In this document: positions 60,658 through 64,000 of the stretch, in pieces
Position numbering within the stretch: position 1 is the stretch's first letter
Layout of the letters: each line of letters opens with the position of its first letter
Assembly: GCA_016715815.1 (NCBI GenBank)
Contig: JADJXN010000014.1
Span: 1-64,000, forward strand
DNA length: 64,000 nt
DNA from: Oligoflexia bacterium
GTDB lineage: Bacteria; Bdellovibrionota; Bdellovibrionia; JABDDW01
Direction of reading: 5' to 3'
Made by a program: the position numbers and the translations under genes
Notes under the pieces: generated by a model
The model's input: only the letters and a program-made list of their open reading frames with translations
Databases searched by the model: none
Told to the model about the DNA's origin: nothing

Positions 60658-62196
60658 ATGCAAAAGCTCATAATCAATGGTGTAAACCTTAACATAGATA
60701 ACGTTTGGCAGGTAGCTACTAACCCAAAGGTAAAAGTCACCCTAAGCCCCAAGGCTAAATCTGAAATGAAGCTAAGCCGCCAATTTATTGAAGGCTTTTT
60801 AAAAAAAGATCAAGTTGTCTATGGTGTTAATACCGGTTTTGGAGCTTTAAGCTCAAAAACAATTGCTAAAAACCAAATCACAGATTTGCAAAAAAACCTC
60901 ATCCGATCTCATGCCGTAGGCGTAGGAGATATTTTCACCATCGAAGAAACAAGGGCTATTTTACTACTTAGAGCTAATGCCCTTGCGCGCGGCCACAGTG
61001 GCATAAGGCCTGATGTGGTAGAGAAAATATTAGAATTTTTAAATTACAACATTACACCCGTTGTGCCTTCCCAAGGAAGTGTGGGGGCTAGCGGAGATTT
61101 AGCACCCCTTGCCCACATCGCTTTAGCCCTTATTGGTGAAGGCGAAGTTATTTATCAGCAAAAAAGGCAAAAAACTAAAAACGTTTTGGAAAAATTAAAA
61201 ATATCTCCGCTTACACTTCAGGCAAAAGAGGGCTTAAGCCTTATTAACGGCTGTCAAGTTATGACCGCCGTTGGCTTATTAAACGCTTATAAATTAAGAA
61301 AGCTAAATTGGCTTACAGATATTGCGGGCGCTATTACGTTGGAGGCCATGCAGGGCACGCGCTCAGCTTTTGACCCACTTATTTCACAAAGCAGAGCCCA
61401 CGCAGGTGAGGCAAAAACGGCAAAAAATCTTTTAAAAATTTTAGGGACAAAATCTAAAATCTCTCAAAGCCATAAAGATTGCGGGCGTGTGCAAGATGCC
61501 TATTCCCTTCGCTGTATGCCGCAAGTTCACGGAGCCGCCAAAGATACATTAAGAAAAACTATTGAAACCCTCACAATAGAGGCTAACTCTTCAACAGATA
61601 ACCCATTGGTATTTGCTAAAAATAAAAAAGTTTTAAGTGGCGGTAACTTTCACGGAGAGCCTGTGGCTTTTGCTCTTGATTTTTTAGCTATAGCGGTGAG
61701 CGCTCAAGCAAGTATGAGTGAGTGCCGCATAGAAAAATTAATTAACCCTCACATGAGTGGTCTTCCCGCATTTTTAACTCCCAAAGGGGGGCTTAACTCA
61801 GGCTTTATGATAGTCCAGGTAGCGGCAGCAGCACTTGTGAGCGAGAATAAAATTTTATCTCACCCGGCAAGTGTAGATAGCATTCCAACTTCAGCTGATA
61901 AAGAAGATCATGTCAGCATGGGAACCATTGCCGCAGTTAAGCTTTCTAAAATTTTAAAAAATGCTGAAAATATTTGCGCCATGGAGTTATTAACTGCAGC
62001 ACAGGCTTTAGATTTTTTAAAACCACTAACGCCTTCAGCAGGAGTAGCTAAAGCTTATAAAGCCATACGTAGCAAAATTAGTTTTGCTAGCCAAGATCGC
62101 GCTTTTTATGAAGACATAGATCAAATGCGAGAGCTTATTTTGAACGACAAAATTTTAAACGCCGTTAAAGGAGTCACTGGTGAGCTTGAGTGGTAA
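60658..62196 (+). CDS. hutH: Histidine ammonia-lyase
   Basis: Converts L-histidine to urocanate and ammonia using the self-made MIO electrophile. The MIO tripeptide Ala-Ser-Gly is in QGSVGASGDLAPLAH near residue 143. Other family segments: YGVNTGFG near the start, and RVQDAYSLRCMPQVHG. Length of 512 is typical. The last 17 bases overlap the urocanate hydratase gene. It heads a hut operon. Glutamate or formiminoglutamate pathway genes are outside the window. Confidence 0.97.
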   Translation: MQKLIINGVNLNIDNVWQVATNPKVKVTLSPKAKSEMKLSRQFIEGFLKKDQVVYGVNTGFGALSSKTIAKNQITDLQKNLIRSHAVGVGDIFTIEETRAILLLRANALARGHSGIRPDVVEKILEFLNYNITPVVPSQGSVGASGDLAPLAHIALALIGEGEVIYQQKRQKTKNVLEKLKISPLTLQAKEGLSLINGCQVMTAVGLLNAYKLRKLNWLTDIAGAITLEAMQGTRSAFDPLISQSRAHAGEAKTAKNLLKILGTKSKISQSHKDCGRVQDAYSLRCMPQVHGAAKDTLRKTIETLTIEANSSTDNPLVFAKNKKVLSGGNFHGEPVAFALDFLAIAVSAQASMSECRIEKLINPHMSGLPAFLTPKGGLNSGFMIVQVAAAALVSENKILSHPASVDSIPTSADKEDHVSMGTIAAVKLSKILKNAENICAMELLTAAQALDFLKPLTPSAGVAKAYKAIRSKISFASQDRAFYEDIDQMRELILNDKILNAVKGVTGELEW

Positions 62197-63805
62197 ACGT
62201 AAAATCATAGCTCCCAGAGGAGACAAATTAAGCTGCAAAGGCTGGCTTCAAGAAGCAGCATTTAGAATGATACAAAATAATTTAGACCCTGATGTTGCAG
62301 AAAAGCCAGAGGAGCTGATTGTATACGGTGGTAAAGGAAAAGCAGCACGAAATTGGGAAAGTTTTGATAAAATTTTAAATTCATTAAAAAAATTAGAAAA
62401 TAATCAAACGCTTTTAGTACAAAGCGGAAAGCCCGTGGGCGTTTTTGAAACCCATGAAAACGCTCCACGAGTTTTAATTGCAAATAGTAATCTTGTGCCA
62501 AAATGGGCCACATGGGAGCATTTTAACGAGTTAGATAAAAAGGGGCTCATGATGTATGGGCAAATGACTGCTGGCTCTTGGATCTACATTGGTACCCAAG
62601 GTATTATTCAAGGCACCTATGAGACCTTTGCAGAGTGTGCAAGAAAATATTTTAAATCTCAGTCTAAAGGAAAATGGGTTTTAACCGCAGGCCTTGGCGG
62701 AATGGGTGGGGCGCAGCCCCTGGCCGCTGCTTTTGCTGGCTTTAGCTCTTTAAATGTTGAAGTGGACCCAACAAGAATTAAACGCCGGCTTGAAACAAAA
62801 TATGTAGATGAGGAAGCTTATAATTTAAAAGACGCTCTGGAGAGAATAAAAAAATACACATCTGAAGGTAAGGCTAAAAGCATTGCTCTTTGTGGCAACA
62901 TGAGTGAAGTCATTCATGAAATTATAAAATTAAATATTGTCCCTGATGTTTTAACAGATCAAACCAGTGCCCATGACCCTTACATTGGCTATGTGCCTAA
63001 GGGTTATAAAGTTGGAGATAAATGGTCCGTGGATGAAGCTTTAGCTTCTATGAAAGTGCATGTTGAGGGAATGCTTGAGCTTCAAAAAAAAGGCGCTATT
63101 ACTTTTGATTATGGAAACAATATTCGCGCCCAAGCGTTTAGCCAGGGCGTAAAAGATGCTTTTAAAATTGCAGGCTTTGTTCCAGAATTTATTCGCCCAC
63201 TTTTTTGTGAAGGCCAAGGGCCTTTTAGATGGGTGGCCCTTTCTGGAGACCCAGAAGACATAGCTGTAACCGACCAAGCTTTGCTTGAATTATTCCCTGA
63301 AAATAAAAAATTAAAAGATTGGCTCTTAATGGCTCGCCAGAGAATACAGTTTCAAGGTTTACCGGCACGCATTTGCTGGCTTGGCTATGGCCAGCGCCAT
63401 AAAGCAGGTTTGTTGTTTAATAAACTTGTGAGAGAGAAAAAAGTAAAAGCACCTATTGTTATAGGCCGTGATCATCTTGATTGCGGAAGTGTGGCCTCAC
63501 CCAACCGCGAAACAGAAGCCATGAAAGATGGAAGTGACGCTGTAGCAGATTGGCCACTACTTAACGCCCTGATTAATACAGCATGCGGAGCCACATGGGT
63601 AAGCCTTCACCACGGAGGTGGTGTAGGTATGGGTTATAGCATTCACGCAGGCCAGGTGATTGTTGCTGATGGTACAAAAGAGGCAGATGCACGCTTAGAG
63701 CGAGTATTAAAAGCAGATCCTGGAATGGGAATTATACGTCACGCTGATGCCGGGTATGAAAAAGCCATTGAAGTGGCTAATACTTGTGGAGTCATTCTTC
63801 CATGA
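62180..63805 (+). CDS. hutU: Urocanate hydratase
   Basis: Second enzyme of histidine degradation, turning urocanate into imidazolonepropionate with bound NAD. Family segments: MYGQMTAGSWIYIGTQGI, TAGLGGMGGAQPLA, TDQTSAHDP, and the C-terminal HHGGGVGMGYSIHAGQ. GTG start at 62180; its stop overlaps the ATG of the hutI gene (ATGA). Length of 541 is slightly short of the usual 555. Confidence 0.97.
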   Translation: MSLSGKRKIIAPRGDKLSCKGWLQEAAFRMIQNNLDPDVAEKPEELIVYGGKGKAARNWESFDKILNSLKKLENNQTLLVQSGKPVGVFETHENAPRVLIANSNLVPKWATWEHFNELDKKGLMMYGQMTAGSWIYIGTQGIIQGTYETFAECARKYFKSQSKGKWVLTAGLGGMGGAQPLAAAFAGFSSLNVEVDPTRIKRRLETKYVDEEAYNLKDALERIKKYTSEGKAKSIALCGNMSEVIHEIIKLNIVPDVLTDQTSAHDPYIGYVPKGYKVGDKWSVDEALASMKVHVEGMLELQKKGAITFDYGNNIRAQAFSQGVKDAFKIAGFVPEFIRPLFCEGQGPFRWVALSGDPEDIAVTDQALLELFPENKKLKDWLLMARQRIQFQGLPARICWLGYGQRHKAGLLFNKLVREKKVKAPIVIGRDHLDCGSVASPNRETEAMKDGSDAVADWPLLNALINTACGATWVSLHHGGGVGMGYSIHAGQVIVADGTKEADARLERVLKADPGMGIIRHADAGYEKAIEVANTCGVILP

Positions 63806-64000
63806 AGCTACTTTCAAACATTGCAAAGCTTGTCACTTTAGAGGGTGCGGTTCAAAAAAAGGGGCGAAACATTACCTCCGAAGATTTAAGCATTATTGAA
63901 AATGCAGCCTTGGTTTATGACAAAAAAATTATTTGGGCGGGTGAAGAGGTAAAGCTTCCAACAAAGTATAAAAAACTCAAAAAAACCAATGCACAAAAAA
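63802..64000 (+). CDS. hutI: Imidazolonepropionase, 3' end beyond the window
   Basis: ATG 63802 overlaps the hutU stop. The 66 visible codons read MKLLSNIAKLVTLEG, then an AALVYDKKIIWAGEE strand typical of the start of HutI amidohydrolases (a leading strand with NxxxLxT and a later AAL.....I.W.G). The metal-binding residues lie outside. Third step of the Hut pathway, so hutHUI is a consecutive operon. Confidence 0.9.
   Translation, partial: MKLLSNIAKLVTLEGAVQKKGRNITSEDLSIIENAALVYDKKIIWAGEEVKLPTKYKKLKKTNAQK

Noticed and set aside
1..64000. CRISPR arrays, integrases or complete insertion sequences
   Set aside because: No array of direct repeats with spacers and no transposase or integrase motif was found; the only tandem array is the heptamer at 13238.

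Overview
The window is an AT-rich bacterial chromosome segment (by eye below 40% G+C). It clearly belongs to a Gram-negative organism: there are beta-barrel outer-membrane proteins, lipobox lipoproteins, an LptG-type LPS-export permease, a LolA-like protein and a BamE/SmpA-like protein. Many small secreted proteins of unknown function, secreted phospholipase D-like enzymes, a slipin, a PilZ-like/methyltransferase fusion and the general protein style suggest a Bdellovibrionota (Bdellovibrio-like) or similar deltaproteobacterial-type lineage. That placement is an inference from content; there is no rRNA in the window.

Layout. 1-4260: a partial unknown gene, a YihY/BrkB membrane protein, a structured intergenic element encoding an unlisted 44-residue peptide, and a large secreted protein. 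4460-8200: an extracytoplasmic redox operon (membrane protein, three thioredoxin-like proteins, DUF4266-like lipoprotein, DUF3570-like barrel, CcdA). 8190-13240: secreted PLD-like protein, CYTH-like exported protein, QueD-like enzyme, slipin, P-loop protein, small barrel with a heptamer tandem repeat at its start codon. 13280-18140: tRNA-Pro, major porin with terminator, von Willebrand-type lipoprotein, HNH nuclease. 18540-18970: structured intergenic region containing the second copy of the small-peptide element. 18970-26380: folE, then an MBL hydrolase/ABC transporter/LolA-like/barrel operon. 26370-35690: housekeeping genes (rdgB, rph, amidase, birA, nadC, response regulator, lptG, metalloprotease, lipoprotein, def, fmt, rpe). 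35690-40440: orphan antitoxin-like repressor with a palindromic operator, histidine kinase, adenylate cyclase with zinc ribbon, PilZ-like/methyltransferase protein. 40670-49900: c-type cytochrome region: a dihaem protein, the system II cytochrome synthase pair (CcsA and ResB-like), a six-haem lipoprotein and a seven-gene porin-cytochrome operon with 26 CXXCH motifs. 50010-60480: an eleven-gene, translationally coupled lipid or fatty-acid-derived metabolite operon. 60485-64000: tRNA-Arg and the start of a histidine-utilisation operon (hutH, hutU, partial hutI).

The most unusual content is (1) a two-copy intergenic element encoding paralogous 43-44 residue basic/hydrophobic peptides, each start codon lying behind a hairpin that sequesters the ribosome binding site and shows a compensatory base change between copies; (2) a putative trans-envelope multihaem electron conduit with its own cytochrome maturation genes and a tiny coupled membrane protein; and (3) a lipid biosynthesis operon with paired KAS III enzymes, ACP, acyl ligase, desaturase and hydroxylase that does not match a pathway I can name. 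The conduit and the lipid operon diverge from one short intergenic region with nested inverted repeats.
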